Positions 15,356 to 25,100 of a DNA stretch of 33,675 bases are shown one piece after another. The translations under genes were made by a program, and so were the position numbers. The notes under the pieces were generated by a model. It did not search any database. It worked only from the letters and a program-made list of their open reading frames with translations, and was not told the DNA's origin. How positions within the stretch are numbered: position 1 is the first letter of the stretch; every line of letters starts with the position of its first letter. Source of the stretch: a virus. The stretch covers positions 1 through 33,675 of the IMG/VR virus record IMGVR_UViG_3300014913_000043. One strand, written 5' to 3'.

Positions 15356-15682
15356 TTATGCCAAGTATGAACTTTTGTCATTTAGCGACGGCATACCACC
15401 ATCATAATTTTCCATGGCGATTAAAACAAAATCACCTTCATCTGTATTAGACCCATCAGACATTCTCCAATGGAACTGCTGCCTACTAGACGTCAAAACT
15501 TCTATACCACTAGTAGACCAACTAAAATTCCCAGTATTACCAATTTCAGTACATCCACTGGATGACGGAACAACGCTAACACCATTTTCCCACAACTCTA
15601 TATTTACTGTCCCGCCAGTCACCAATGTCCCAACTACAGAAGGTGCAGCATCTGGATAAAAATTGAATTCTACAATCGTCAT
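15356..15682 (-). CDS. Small virion protein, stand-alone paralogue of the propeller adhesin C-terminus
   Basis: A 108-aa protein rich in beta-strand residues. Residues ~26-90 match the end of the propeller adhesin: VNIELWENG against VNVELWNIT, SSGCTEIGNTGNFSWST against NSGCYSIGNTGKWGWST, and SRQQFHWRMSDGS against SRQHCYFRMTSDT. The start is ATG 15680-15682 with SD AAGGGGCG, the first gene after the promoter box at 15745-15753. The domain is probably a virion-attachment or neck/decoration module that exists both alone and fused to an adhesin. Its biochemical role is unknown. Confidence 0.65.
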   Translation of the reverse strand: MTIVEFNFYPDAAPSVVGTLVTGGTVNIELWENGVSVVPSSSGCTEIGNTGNFSWSTSGIEVLTSSRQQFHWRMSDGSNTDEGDFVLIAMENYDGGMPSLNDKSSYLA

Positions 15683-15744
15683 ATAATCGCCCCTTATCTT
15701 TTATAAGTGTTATTTTAGCAAAATAACTACGTATCTATCAATAG

Positions 15745-15753
15745 ATTATACAC
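15745..15753 (-). promoter_or_regulatory. GTGTATAAT promoter box for the neck/adhesin operon
   Basis: The minus strand reads ATGGTGTATAAT, followed directly by the palindrome ATCTATTGATAGAT. It lies between the capsid terminator and the first neck gene. No good -35 is present. Confidence 0.6.
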
Positions 15754-15803
15754 CATAGAACCAGACGACAAAAAACATGTCTTCACAAAAAATTTTAATC
15801 CAA

Positions 15804-15840
15804 CAAAAAAAAGAGAGGGAAGATTTTACCCTTCCCTCTC
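15804..15840 (-). terminator. Rho-independent terminator after the major capsid gene
   Basis: A perfect 10-bp stem, GAGAGGGAAG (15813-15822) with CTTCCCTCTC (15831-15840), has an 8-base loop and is followed on the minus strand by eight T. It is about 40 bases after the capsid stop codon. Confidence 0.92.
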
Positions 15841-15880
15841 GTATTAGATTAAAAAACATAAACTATTTGTTTACAATGGT

Positions 15881-16909
15881 CTAGAAGCTTCCCAAGAGAA
15901 CACGACGTCCGTCTAGAGCAGCAAAACCATGTTCTTGCCAACCATAAAAACCTGCCTTCTGTCTCCTGTGAAGTGTGTCGTCTTCAAAGATTGACAGTTC
16001 TCTTTTGACTGGCATAACAAACGAGTCATCCTTGGAAAGATCCAGGCCAATTACAACCTCTACGTCGCTTGTACCCATACTTAGACCAAGTGTGTCAAAA
16101 TATGTCTGAAGTTCATAGCCTTCACCAAGCTCATCTAGTGGATGTAGATTGACACCATAGATGCGAGATAGTGTACCACCACCATCTTCTGCAACCATGA
16201 TTTCTCTCCGAGTTACTTCATCAACATCATCGGCATCCCACTCACGAATATCTTCGATAGCCTCTGGGCTTAGATATAGGTCAGTAAGCTTACCACGGTT
16301 GAGCGAAGCGGAGTTCCCGCCAGCGAGACGAGTCATTGTGGTCTTCATGAGAGAAACTAGTCTCTTTGTGAATTGACCAGCAGTAGCAGCACTATCGTAA
16401 ACAAGTGGAGCCCCACCAGAATAATCGGTACGACCTGCACCAGCAGCCAAAATAACTCTCCATCCATCAGTATTCATCTTTGTGACGAATCCAGCTTCAA
16501 GAACTTCCATTGCACGTGCTACGATATTCCATCGTGCAGAGAAGGAGTATTTTAGCGGCCAATCAATTGCATTACCAACATCGTATGTGTTGACTGTTAC
16601 TGCATCTCCGGAAATTGTGCGCTGTGGTAGAGCACCCTCGCTCGGAATCATATATGCAGCATAATCGCCTTCACTTGCAGTCTGATAAAGATCCAATGGA
16701 TATTCAGCAGTAGCACTTGGATCGAGAACTTCGGGAGTAAAGATTCCACTCAAAATGTCTCCATCCAACAGCGCAGAACGCAGAGGGATTTGCAGGGCTT
16801 TAGCCAGCTCACCCATTGCTTCCATAGCTTCAGCCCTGTTCTGTGAACCAGTACGTCTCAAAAGTTCAATTTGCTCTTGAGTAGGCTTTTGAATTCTATT
16901 GCGCTTCAT
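15881..16909 (-). CDS. Major capsid protein (HK97-like fold)
   Basis: A 342-aa protein with the features of a phage major capsid protein: a helical N-terminal arm (TQEQIELLRRTGSQNRAEAM), a central P-domain-like region with long helices (VARAMEVLEAGFVTKMNTDG) and a C-terminal segment KAGFYGWQEHGFAALDGRRV typical of several HK97-fold capsid proteins. It lies downstream of portal, protease/scaffold and a decoration-like gene in canonical order and is followed by a terminator. The start ATG 16907-16909 has SD AAGGGGGTG. Codons here are visibly more G/C-rich than in neighbouring genes, consistent with high expression. It probably loses no large N-terminal domain, because the scaffold is a separate gene. 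Confidence 0.85.
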   Translation of the reverse strand: MKRNRIQKPTQEQIELLRRTGSQNRAEAMEAMGELAKALQIPLRSALLDGDILSGIFTPEVLDPSATAEYPLDLYQTASEGDYAAYMIPSEGALPQRTISGDAVTVNTYDVGNAIDWPLKYSFSARWNIVARAMEVLEAGFVTKMNTDGWRVILAAGAGRTDYSGGAPLVYDSAATAGQFTKRLVSLMKTTMTRLAGGNSASLNRGKLTDLYLSPEAIEDIREWDADDVDEVTRREIMVAEDGGGTLSRIYGVNLHPLDELGEGYELQTYFDTLGLSMGTSDVEVVIGLDLSKDDSFVMPVKRELSIFEDDTLHRRQKAGFYGWQEHGFAALDGRRVLLGSF

Positions 16910-16923
16910 TCTTCTTCACCCCC

Positions 16924-17403
16924 TTATGTTATATCTATAGAAACCCTAGCAAATCCATTAGCATCCTTTGTGGTCTCGAACCGACCAACCTGTGGAGCAC
17001 CAGTGGCTTGCGATGAACTAATATACCCACTTGCAGCTAGATACGCAGCGGCACCGGCAGTTGGTGTAACTCCCGATGGAATCATATCTGTTACTACAAA
17101 TCCTTTTTTGACCAAAGTGCATTTATCGCTTGGACGAATTTCTCCACTTTCAAAGTTGGGGAAATCACGAGTAGCACTCATGGCGGTAGCTACAGTCTGA
17201 AGAAGAACACCCTTCGCTATAGCACCAGATGGATCTGCAAGATACCCAACAACATTAGCCTGATCAGTAATGTTAGTACCGATTGCAGCACCCGATCCTT
17301 GTGTAACGACACTAGCTATTCCACCCTTTTCAGCAGCAACTGTGGTCCAGAAATTAGTTATGTCTGTTACCTCATTATACTCACGATCTGGTTTTAGAGC
17401 CAT
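16924..17403 (-). CDS. Probable capsid decoration/head-stabilising protein
   Basis: A 159-aa Ala/Gly/Thr-rich protein directly upstream of the major capsid gene, with a strong AGGAGGTG SD before ATG 17401-17403. It contains a beta-rich core with GVLLQTVATAMSA, a lysine-rich strand TLVKKGFVVTDMI and a C-terminal AAAYLAASGYISSSQATGA. The combination of a GxAAYL segment, a TGAPQVGRFE end and a location between scaffold and capsid is like DUF2190/head-decoration proteins that bind outside the shell. The function is inferred from composition and synteny. Confidence 0.55.
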   Translation of the reverse strand: MALKPDREYNEVTDITNFWTTVAAEKGGIASVVTQGSGAAIGTNITDQANVVGYLADPSGAIAKGVLLQTVATAMSATRDFPNFESGEIRPSDKCTLVKKGFVVTDMIPSGVTPTAGAAAYLAASGYISSSQATGAPQVGRFETTKDANGFARVSIDIT

Positions 17404-17417
17404 TCCTACTCACCTCC

Positions 17418-18854
17418 TTAATCTTTCTGTTCTGAGCGCTTCAATAGCGCGTGTGCGGTTGATATCCACTGATCAGATTCAGTCTTGGCGACATCTTCCG
17501 TAGCAGTAAATTCAGCATCATTCTTTTCTTCTACATTCTCCAAAACTGCTTCTGCTTTAGCATCATCTGTTTCAACAGATTCACCTTTGCTATTTTCTCC
17601 AGCATACTTTAGAACCAATTCAAATGTTTCGTCAGTCATGTCTCGAAGTTCAGCGAGAGTTGCCTCTTCACTTTCGATCTCTTTAACATCTGACAATTTT
17701 CCAAGACGATCACGGGCCATCTCTGTTTTGCGGATTTCGTCTAATTCCGCATCACTCTTTTCAGCGCGTTGTGTCGCCTCATCGAGTTGCTTTTGAAGTT
17801 CAGCCTTCTCAGCCTCGACAGCCTCAATCTTCTCCAACGCCTCCTGCGAACTAACCATTAGTTCATCTACCTTCTCTGCAAGAGTGGTAATTTGCCCCTC
17901 ATAATTCTTGGCCTTCACCTCTTCAGCAGCCTTCTGCAGTTCAGCGATCTCTCCAACTTTGCTCTCTAGACTCGCCTGAGCCTCTTCAAGCTTTGCCTGA
18001 AGTTCTTTTAATTCTTTAGCATCCACGTCTTCTACACCTCCTTCCGACAATTCACTCAATTCAGCAGTCACAAAAACATCCGAAACGTCCATTTTATTGG
18101 CCGCAACTTTTATTACAGACTCAGGATTAGCTGGTGTTTCCACGAACCCCTGAGCACCAAACACAATATTCTTTAAAACTCTACCAATCTTATATCCCTG
18201 ATATTCACCATCGCCACCATAAATTCTTAAATGTTTCGTCAAAAAAGCAGTTTCTTCATTTCTTTCTATTAGTTTTGTTTGTCCGGTAGACGGATCTATT
18301 ATACCATAACAGAAATCTGGAAACCAAGCTTCCATAGACACAAATAATTCTCCAGCCTTAGCCTTAGCAATAATATTTTCAATTCTGTCAGCTAATGGTT
18401 CAAAAGCTTTATATAAAACCCCAGCAACTTCTATATCAAACTCGGATGGTGGGGTATCACCTTCAATTTCATCACCATTTTTGTCCAACGCTCTTGCTTT
18501 GACAATATGACCAAGAATTTTGTCTGCTTGATGATTATCATTCATGGGCTTATGTAGTGGGGTGGATCTTGCTGCCCACACTTCTTCTGGAGTAAAAATG
18601 TCGTCATTCCGGTTCCATCCAGTGCTTACAAGTATTGCTACTATTAGTGCTAGATCCGGCTGATCACTACCCAAAAGTTCTTCAACAGTCTGAACAGCAG
18701 AGTCTGACTCAAGCATATCTGCCACAGACATATTTTCACAGTATCTCTTGATATCACCAATTCTCGCTTGTGAAGTAACAAATGTCGAAAAATTACCTTC
18801 ACCATTCGATGATAAATTAATACCGTCTTTTTTTTCTGCTTGATAAACTTTCAC
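17418..18854 (-). CDS. Prohead protease fused to coiled-coil scaffold
   Basis: A 478-aa protein. Residues ~60-255 look like a prohead protease domain: TGWNRNDDIFTPEEVWAARS, HKPMNDNHQADKILGHIVKA (HxxADxxLG-type motif), GELFVSMEAWFPDF and FVETPANPESVI, the last resembling the end of capsid-maturation proteases. Residues ~275-410 are a long heptad-rich, Glu/Lys/Ala-rich coiled coil, as in delta-domain scaffolds, and the acidic C-terminus is a likely processing or capsid-contact tail. The start is GTG 18852-18854, supported by SD CTGGAGG. It sits directly upstream of the decoration and capsid genes and has its own promoter box. The protease type is not certain because catalytic residues cannot be assigned by eye. 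Confidence 0.7.
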   Translation of the reverse strand: MKVYQAEKKDGINLSSNGEGNFSTFVTSQARIGDIKRYCENMSVADMLESDSAVQTVEELLGSDQPDLALIVAILVSTGWNRNDDIFTPEEVWAARSTPLHKPMNDNHQADKILGHIVKARALDKNGDEIEGDTPPSEFDIEVAGVLYKAFEPLADRIENIIAKAKAGELFVSMEAWFPDFCYGIIDPSTGQTKLIERNEETAFLTKHLRIYGGDGEYQGYKIGRVLKNIVFGAQGFVETPANPESVIKVAANKMDVSDVFVTAELSELSEGGVEDVDAKELKELQAKLEEAQASLESKVGEIAELQKAAEEVKAKNYEGQITTLAEKVDELMVSSQEALEKIEAVEAEKAELQKQLDEATQRAEKSDAELDEIRKTEMARDRLGKLSDVKEIESEEATLAELRDMTDETFELVLKYAGENSKGESVETDDAKAEAVLENVEEKNDAEFTATEDVAKTESDQWISTAHALLKRSEQKD

Positions 18855-18874
18855 TAAAACCTCCAGTTGTAATA

Positions 18875-18883
18875 TTTATACAC
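18875..18883 (-). promoter_or_regulatory. GTGTATAAA-type promoter box before protease/scaffold
   Basis: The minus strand reads TTGTGTATAAATATT. It differs from the others by TATAAA in place of TATAAT and contains TATAAATA, the T4 late-promoter core. A TATAAT also lies a few bases upstream. The predicted leader to the GTG start is only about 14 bases. Confidence 0.55.
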
Positions 18884-18928
18884 AACATTATAAAAAAACA
18901 ATAAAAAAATTCAAAATAAAGAATATAA

Positions 18929-19258
18929 TTATTTTTTTGCTCTTTTACTCTTCAGAAATTCAACAACATCTGCTTTAGCTTTTTCTGAATCATACAACGC
19001 TTTTGTGGCAAAACCATTTTCATCCAAATTTTCGCTAGCCAACGATGCAAGCTCCTCATTAGATGGCAAAAATACTTGGTGCAGTGTTTTAAATCCCTCA
19101 GCATTTACTGATTCAGAGATATACCTAAATTCAACGAATGTCTCTCCATCATATGTATATTTGTTGAGACTACACTCTGAACATGGGACCAACACGCCAT
19201 TAACTGCCAAAGCAACCTGTCTTGTTGATGTATCTAAAGAAATATTAACAATAGCCAT
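18929..19258 (-). CDS. Hypothetical protein, 109 aa
   Basis: A 109-aa protein of unknown function in the head operon. The N-terminal half looks beta-rich (VNISLDTSTRQVALAVNG, then FVEFRYISESV), with VPCSECSLN containing one CxxC pair, and the C-terminus is Lys-rich (EKAKADVVEFLKSKRAKK). The ATG at 19256-19258 has SD GGGGGGTAG and is two bases after the FkbM stop. It may be a minor head protein or an assembly factor; nothing decides. Confidence 0.6.
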   Translation of the reverse strand: MAIVNISLDTSTRQVALAVNGVLVPCSECSLNKYTYDGETFVEFRYISESVNAEGFKTLHQVFLPSNEELASLASENLDENGFATKALYDSEKAKADVVEFLKSKRAKK

Positions 19259-19260
19259 AA

Positions 19261-19914
19261 CTACCCCCCAATTATATCAAGACTTTTATTCACAAAAAGA
19301 TGGCAAGGCCAATCATTTTGTTCCTCCACAACCCAAAAAAATTCAGACATTCTTCGCACTTTTTCTACAGTATCTTCTTGTGGATAAATGCGACCACCAT
19401 GAAAAGAAACACAAAGCTGTCCCAATCTACCTCTCAAAGCTGAATCAGATAATACTTCATCCAATATTCCCAATTCAGCACCCTCACAATTAAGAAAAAG
19501 TAAATCAATCTTAGAACAATCGTTTTCTGCCATTATCGTTTTTAGACCAACTGAACGAACCTCACTAGTCCTTCGTAGTCTTCTGCCTTCACCCTCATGT
19601 CTTGGATAAACACTGTTTGATGATATCTCATTAAATTCATAAAATTCCACAACACCATCAAAACCAGTAACAGCAGCACGATGTGCGACAATAGGTGTGT
19701 TTACTGTTCCTGCAACAAGACTGGCATTATTTTCCTGCCCTGCTTCATATGCAATCATTGTTAACTGATTATTAAATTTTTTGCACAATTTTATGCCATG
19801 AGCACCATGTATAGATCCTACTTCCACTATAACTGGATTATCTGGCAACATATTCGATGCAAAATACATATAAGTATCACAACGATCAAAATCAAAAGTT
19901 GGTGCTTCAGTCAT
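19261..19914 (-). CDS. FkbM-family methyltransferase
   Basis: A 217-aa SAM-dependent methyltransferase of the FkbM type. VIVEVGSIHGAHG (residues ~28-40) is the SAM-binding loop and IDLLFLNCEGAELGIL (~136-151) is the family signature corresponding to the usual IDVEG.E..VL. FkbM enzymes O-methylate sugars or other small substrates. The start is ATG 19912-19914 with SD AGGGGATAAGGA. It lies between portal and protease genes, an unusual site for this family. With the glycosyltransferase and GDP-mannose dehydratase encoded in the packaging region it may modify glycans on the virion or host surface; the target is unknown. Confidence 0.85.
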   Translation of the reverse strand: MTEAPTFDFDRCDTYMYFASNMLPDNPVIVEVGSIHGAHGIKLCKKFNNQLTMIAYEAGQENNASLVAGTVNTPIVAHRAAVTGFDGVVEFYEFNEISSNSVYPRHEGEGRRLRRTSEVRSVGLKTIMAENDCSKIDLLFLNCEGAELGILDEVLSDSALRGRLGQLCVSFHGGRIYPQEDTVEKVRRMSEFFWVVEEQNDWPCHLFVNKSLDIIGG

Positions 19915-19934
19915 TCCTTATCCCCTAATAACTC

Positions 19935-22061
19935 TTATCCTCTTTGATCTACCAATGTTGCCCAAGACAACGATGTCAACATACGACGCTCCCTAGAAGT
20001 TGGCTCTCTTTGTGTTGACGACCTAAAATCAGTCATCAATAAATGAAAAATACTCTCCATTTTATTTACAGAATCAGATGATTTTGTTAACTTATCTGAA
20101 ATCAATTGTTCCGAAAAAACGTCATTTGGGCGCAAGACCGACAAGATGGCCCGTTTTGTACCATCCAATTCAACCCTCTGCGCTTTAGTAATTGATCTAA
20201 GATTTTTGATTCCATGCTGTTCTAAATAGCGACCGTCAATTAAACTATCTATTTCGTCTATGAAACCATCTGCAACAGCATTCAAAACAGATATTGTTCT
20301 TGGAGTCCTCTCGTCTCTTGGCTTTGTGTCTTTTGTGGACGGTGGTCTACCAACATTATTGTCACCATCATCTTTTGGTTGGTCCCCTCTTGGATTATCC
20401 CCACCACCATTATCTCCACTGTTCGGCCCCCTCGGTGGATATTCACTGTCTCTCCTAAAACCTTGCTTAACTTTCTCCACCTCGATTTCAAGCTCTGTTT
20501 GCTTCTCCATTACTGTAAACGGCCTGTTATATGGATTAGACTTCTCCAAAACTCCAGGATTATCTTCTCTAATAGTCTGCTCAGACTTCATCCGTTCTAA
20601 TTCTATCATATAGTTGACACCAAATACTTCCGTAGCCTTTTCTGAGGAAATTATTCCACGATCAAGTAATTGAATCATCAATTGTTTTTCAGCAGCTTCA
20701 TCTCTCAAAGACATGATACCAAAATTTATTTCTGGAATTTTCTTGAAACCCATTGCATCTGCAACAAGTCTTAATTCACCACGAATCCATTTAATCGCAC
20801 TACTGCGAACATATTCAAGTCTCTCAACAAGTGTTTTTAGCTGGACAAAAGCAGATTGGGCATTTCTGGTCCCTAGATCTGCTCCACCAACCAAAGAATC
20901 TGGTATACCTATGCCACGAACAATATCTCCATTAACTCCAACGTATTTTTCTGGACCAAGGATTTTTTCGGTAGGTGGATATTCAACAGAAAGATCAATC
21001 ATATCGTCCCAGACCAAATCCATTACACCGCCACCAGTATTGTGCTGTAAAATGTCTATTAGCTTATCTACAGCAGCAGATGTTGGAAGAATTTGTTGTT
21101 CTGAATTACCTAATTTCCACAAACGGATAACGTTGATAACACCATCAAGAGCCGCCATGTCGGCGAGTCTCATTTTTTCCTTAAACATTATGTCTTCAAG
21201 AACCCCGTACAAAAATGGTGTTCCCCAGTCCTCCCAGTCGTCTTTTTTGTAATAAGATACATAAATTTTTTCCATGTCTAATTTTACAATAGACGCATTT
21301 GTTTTTGCTGCACGAACTACTTCTGCTGGTAATTTGTCTACAAAATCTTTTTCGGCATCAGTTCTTGGCTTTTGTATTGCTCTAGACAATGAGGCTGGAA
21401 TACGCATCCCCATATCATCTGACCCAAAAAATCTACCAACTTCTCCACCAATTTTTTCTATTAATACCGGAGATAAAAATGTATATTTCCAAGGAATCTC
21501 TCTTTTTCTCGTCTTCTTTTTTAACTTCTTTATTTTTTCTGGCGTTTCGTTAACATCTGTTTCGTCAACCATGTCTATAGAAACTACTTCACCTTTTGCC
21601 ATATCTCTTGCAACTGGCAATGTAATTACGGCATTTTTTCTACGTACAATAACATTTGCATCCCGCATTAACAATTTCATATAATCATGCGCTCTACCAG
21701 CCAGATCTACCCTTCTAGCCCATTCTCTAAAAAACCTCTCCTGGGTTTTCGTCGCATGTTGTAATTCTAAACCCTCTGATGCAAAATCAGTCATTAAATC
21801 TATGATATTCCTTACCATGCCAACTTTTCTGTAGACAGCTTGACATGCCTTAATTATTTCTGCATGTTCTGTTGGAAGCTTATCGTGTGGTCTATCCCTA
21901 TCATAATCAAATCTATTATTTCCAGTTCTGAGATTAACATCAGCAGCCAAAGACCTTCTAGGAAGACCACTATTTCTGTAACATACCTCTGGAAGCACAT
22001 GATTTTCAATACTTTGTTCACCACGAGTGTATAATTTACGTTCTTTTTTATCGTCAGGCAT
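19935..22061 (-). CDS. Portal protein
   Basis: A 708-aa protein. The order TerL - portal - (protease/scaffold) - capsid, the length and sequence features support a portal. These are an N-terminal clamp-like region (AVYRKVGMVRNIIDLMTDFAS, residues ~76-96), a central wing, KEKMRLADMAALDGVINVIR (~295-314) typical of portal stem and crown segments, a GGADLGTRNAQSAF motif, and a Pro/Gly-rich disordered linker (~545-600) before a C-terminal helical crown. The start ATG 22059-22061 has a GGGGGG SD five bases upstream. It forms the dodecameric DNA gate at the head vertex and docks the terminase. The promoter box lies 44 bases upstream. Confidence 0.8.
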   Translation of the reverse strand: MPDDKKERKLYTRGEQSIENHVLPEVCYRNSGLPRRSLAADVNLRTGNNRFDYDRDRPHDKLPTEHAEIIKACQAVYRKVGMVRNIIDLMTDFASEGLELQHATKTQERFFREWARRVDLAGRAHDYMKLLMRDANVIVRRKNAVITLPVARDMAKGEVVSIDMVDETDVNETPEKIKKLKKKTRKREIPWKYTFLSPVLIEKIGGEVGRFFGSDDMGMRIPASLSRAIQKPRTDAEKDFVDKLPAEVVRAAKTNASIVKLDMEKIYVSYYKKDDWEDWGTPFLYGVLEDIMFKEKMRLADMAALDGVINVIRLWKLGNSEQQILPTSAAVDKLIDILQHNTGGGVMDLVWDDMIDLSVEYPPTEKILGPEKYVGVNGDIVRGIGIPDSLVGGADLGTRNAQSAFVQLKTLVERLEYVRSSAIKWIRGELRLVADAMGFKKIPEINFGIMSLRDEAAEKQLMIQLLDRGIISSEKATEVFGVNYMIELERMKSEQTIREDNPGVLEKSNPYNRPFTVMEKQTELEIEVEKVKQGFRRDSEYPPRGPNSGDNGGGDNPRGDQPKDDGDNNVGRPPSTKDTKPRDERTPRTISVLNAVADGFIDEIDSLIDGRYLEQHGIKNLRSITKAQRVELDGTKRAILSVLRPNDVFSEQLISDKLTKSSDSVNKMESIFHLLMTDFRSSTQREPTSRERRMLTSLSWATLVDQRG

Positions 22062-22104
22062 ATTCCCCCCACATTAAAATCACAATACGATTGTAGTCCA
22101 ATCG

Positions 22105-22113
22105 ATTATACAC
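22105..22113 (-). promoter_or_regulatory. GTGTATAAT promoter box for the portal/head operon
   Basis: The minus strand reads AGTTGTGTATAATCGATTGG in the 72-base gap between TerL and portal. A 6-bp inverted repeat (CGATTG/CAATCG, 22088-22104) follows immediately. TTGTTG lies 17 bases upstream as a poor -35. Confidence 0.6.
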
Positions 22114-22133
22114 AACTTGCCACAGATCAACAA

Positions 22134-25100
22134 TTATCTAAATTTTTCACCACGTTTTAATGCACCAAATAGATTTCCATCTCTGGCACCATTGCTATTT
22201 CTCATTCTTCCGACACCAGGACCACGGTACAGAGACTTATCTTCTCCTGGTTTAGATCGTTTCTCTACATTCCCAGCAACGTCTTCATAATCAATATCGT
22301 AGTTTGGTGTAACCTCAGTATCATAAATAAATTTGTGGGCCAACATAAGTGCTGTATATCTATCTTTCTTGAGTCTACCTTTTCGTGTCCTGCCCTCTAC
22401 TGCCCCTGGCTTAATTACTGTAGGAGTATCAAATCTTTCTCTTCCTGTCGTGGTTTCACTCATTTGTATGGTACATAATTCATTCTTTAATTCTTCAATA
22501 TTAAATACATTTTCTTCATATGTATCTACTATTATACCTTCTGCTTTTTCTGCCTGAAGTGATGAAAACATTTTTACGCTATCAAATGCAGGAAACAAAA
22601 GAGTTCTGGTTTCAAGACTTTTGTGTAAAACAACATTAGCATTTTGGTTATATTCACTACTTTGTTGAACTAGGTGTAATATGTGTCTTCCGTCTGTTTC
22701 TCCATCTGTATCTTTTGGATTATCAAAATCAATGACCTCATAAATTGGAAAATCACCATTTTTAATATCCAACAATTTTTTATTTCTCAACATTTCTGAA
22801 ACTGCATAACCACCACCCTGGCTATCCATCTCTATCCTAACAGGATTAAAAATTCTGACTATTTCACGTATTTTTGAACAACAATAAGCATAATAATCAT
22901 CGTCATCAATAAACCCTAATTTTTTGCGTCTTAGGAATTCTTTTTTGTTGACAGCCCAACAATGAACTATTCTATAGTGGTTTGCCCAAACCTCTATTAT
23001 CACCACCGCCAAATTATCTTTTTCTGCTGCCGGATCTATCCCCATAACATATTTTCTGCCAGATTGGCCTCTCATCAAAGGAGTAAATGTTACTTGTCCA
23101 TCTGGTGTATCTATTGGTCTATTAGGGCCTACTGTGCATCCTTCTATTAGACTACGTGGATAAAATCCATCAGAATCTTTAACAAAAACAGCCCCATATT
23201 CCATGAGATAAATATTTTTGGGTAGCGTAGCTTTAGCGTGAGCTAGTTGGCGAGCATCCAACAATCCTTCTGGTAAGTGTGTATGCGGAATACGAATAAC
23301 AGAATAGTCTCTATAATCAAATTCATCTGGAACCAAATTTTCTCCACCAAAAATTTGAGCAACACGATCTGGATCTCCCTTACTACTTATAATATCCAAC
23401 CACATTTGATATTTCAATGCAAAATGATTGAACGCATAATATGCCGTACCAGAATACACTATTTGGTTACCATGCATTTTGCCGTCATCAGACAATAGTT
23501 TTTTCTTAATATCTCCTGGAATATCCATGTCAGACAATGTCTTGTTGAACGCTATTTTCTTTGCTTCTTCAACAGGAGTTTTTGCCGTGGCCGCGAAACC
23601 ACGAACAACAACATCGAATATATCTTCAGGAATCGAGTTGTGTTGAACAAATCCATTCCCATAAAAACTATTTGTTTTTGGTAAATAGAAGTCATACAAA
23701 TTGTCTTTGTTATCAAGCAATGAAACACTTTCAATCCTCATACACTCATTGTATTTTTTATTAAAAGAAATAACAGCATCTTTAGCCTCTGATTTGGTAC
23801 AATATCTGCCAAGATATCTTACTTTTCCAGAATACAACACCGCAGCTTTCCACTTATTCCTTGATTTATCAAATGTAACACTACAATCATCTGATGGATA
23901 ATATGTTTCTGTTTTAGATGCAATATGATTCCATTCTTTTATATCAAATAACTCAACAATACTTGCAGCATGTCTACCATTGGCTCTGATTATCCACTGC
24001 TTCTTATCGCTAATCTTACTATCTCTTTGTCGTCTCCCTGCTATTATGTCTAATTTCAACAAAATTGTTTGCACATCCTGTGACAACAAATCAGAAACAG
24101 TATAATAGGCAACACCAAGTTTTGATTTATCCTGATCTTTCCATTCAAAACAAGAACCATCACCAAGAAATAAACCTTTCAAGAATGACACAACAATATC
24201 TTTCGGAGATTGCAAAATAGAATTGGGTATGCACTTATCTTTTGCACAAACATAATCTATTCCCAATTCCTTAAGTTTACTTCTAAATTTTGTATTATGT
24301 ATACAAACCTCATATGACTTTTTGCAGTCCCATCCTCTTTTATCTTTATACGCTGGTCTAATATAAACCTTTGGCTCTAAATAGCCAAACCTTTTTCTCA
24401 TCTCATCAACAATTGCAATATCTGTTGTTTTAATTGATACCATATGCTTATTGGTAACTGTCCCTTCCGAAACCAATAATCCCATAAACCATGCAACATC
24501 TTTTGTAATAAAATCATCATATGATTTTTGTGGGAAAACATATTGATTTTCCATCACAATAAAATCGTCTCTAGTCAGGTCTTTCCCAAGTTTCCACCCA
24601 TTTGTTGTTAAAACCTTGTGTTTCTTTGAACATTTAAAGCTATACCCGTATTTGGTTACAACCTCGTACACATCAGTAAGCGGAGTCTTTATAAATCTCT
24701 CCGCGTGTTCAAATTCTCCATACATATTGATCATATCTGTTTTTGAGCAATCAACTTTTGATATTCTTTGAAGTCCATGGTCTGTTTCGACTAACGTATT
24801 CTTGTCCAAACATGCAAATTCATCAGCTATAACCACATTTGCACGGAATCCACGAATTTTTGTCCCGTCACCAAGTGGTAGTGCGTACACAATAGAATCG
24901 CCTATCTTAAAGTAACACAGATCAACACTTTGTCGTGGCCCTGCTTTTTTTCCACCACCAACGATACTCCTCAATACTGGAGAATTATTCCAAATAGTAT
25001 CTATGTAATTAAATACCAACCTTGCCTGTCGTAGTCCGGCACCAACAATAACTATTTTTGTACCTGGATCTAACAATGCCCTAAGCACTGAGTATGCAGC

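Noticed and set aside
22027-22035. A ninth GTGTATAAT on the plus strand
   Set aside because: It lies inside the portal coding region, pointing opposite to the gene and with no plus-strand gene downstream; probably coincidental.
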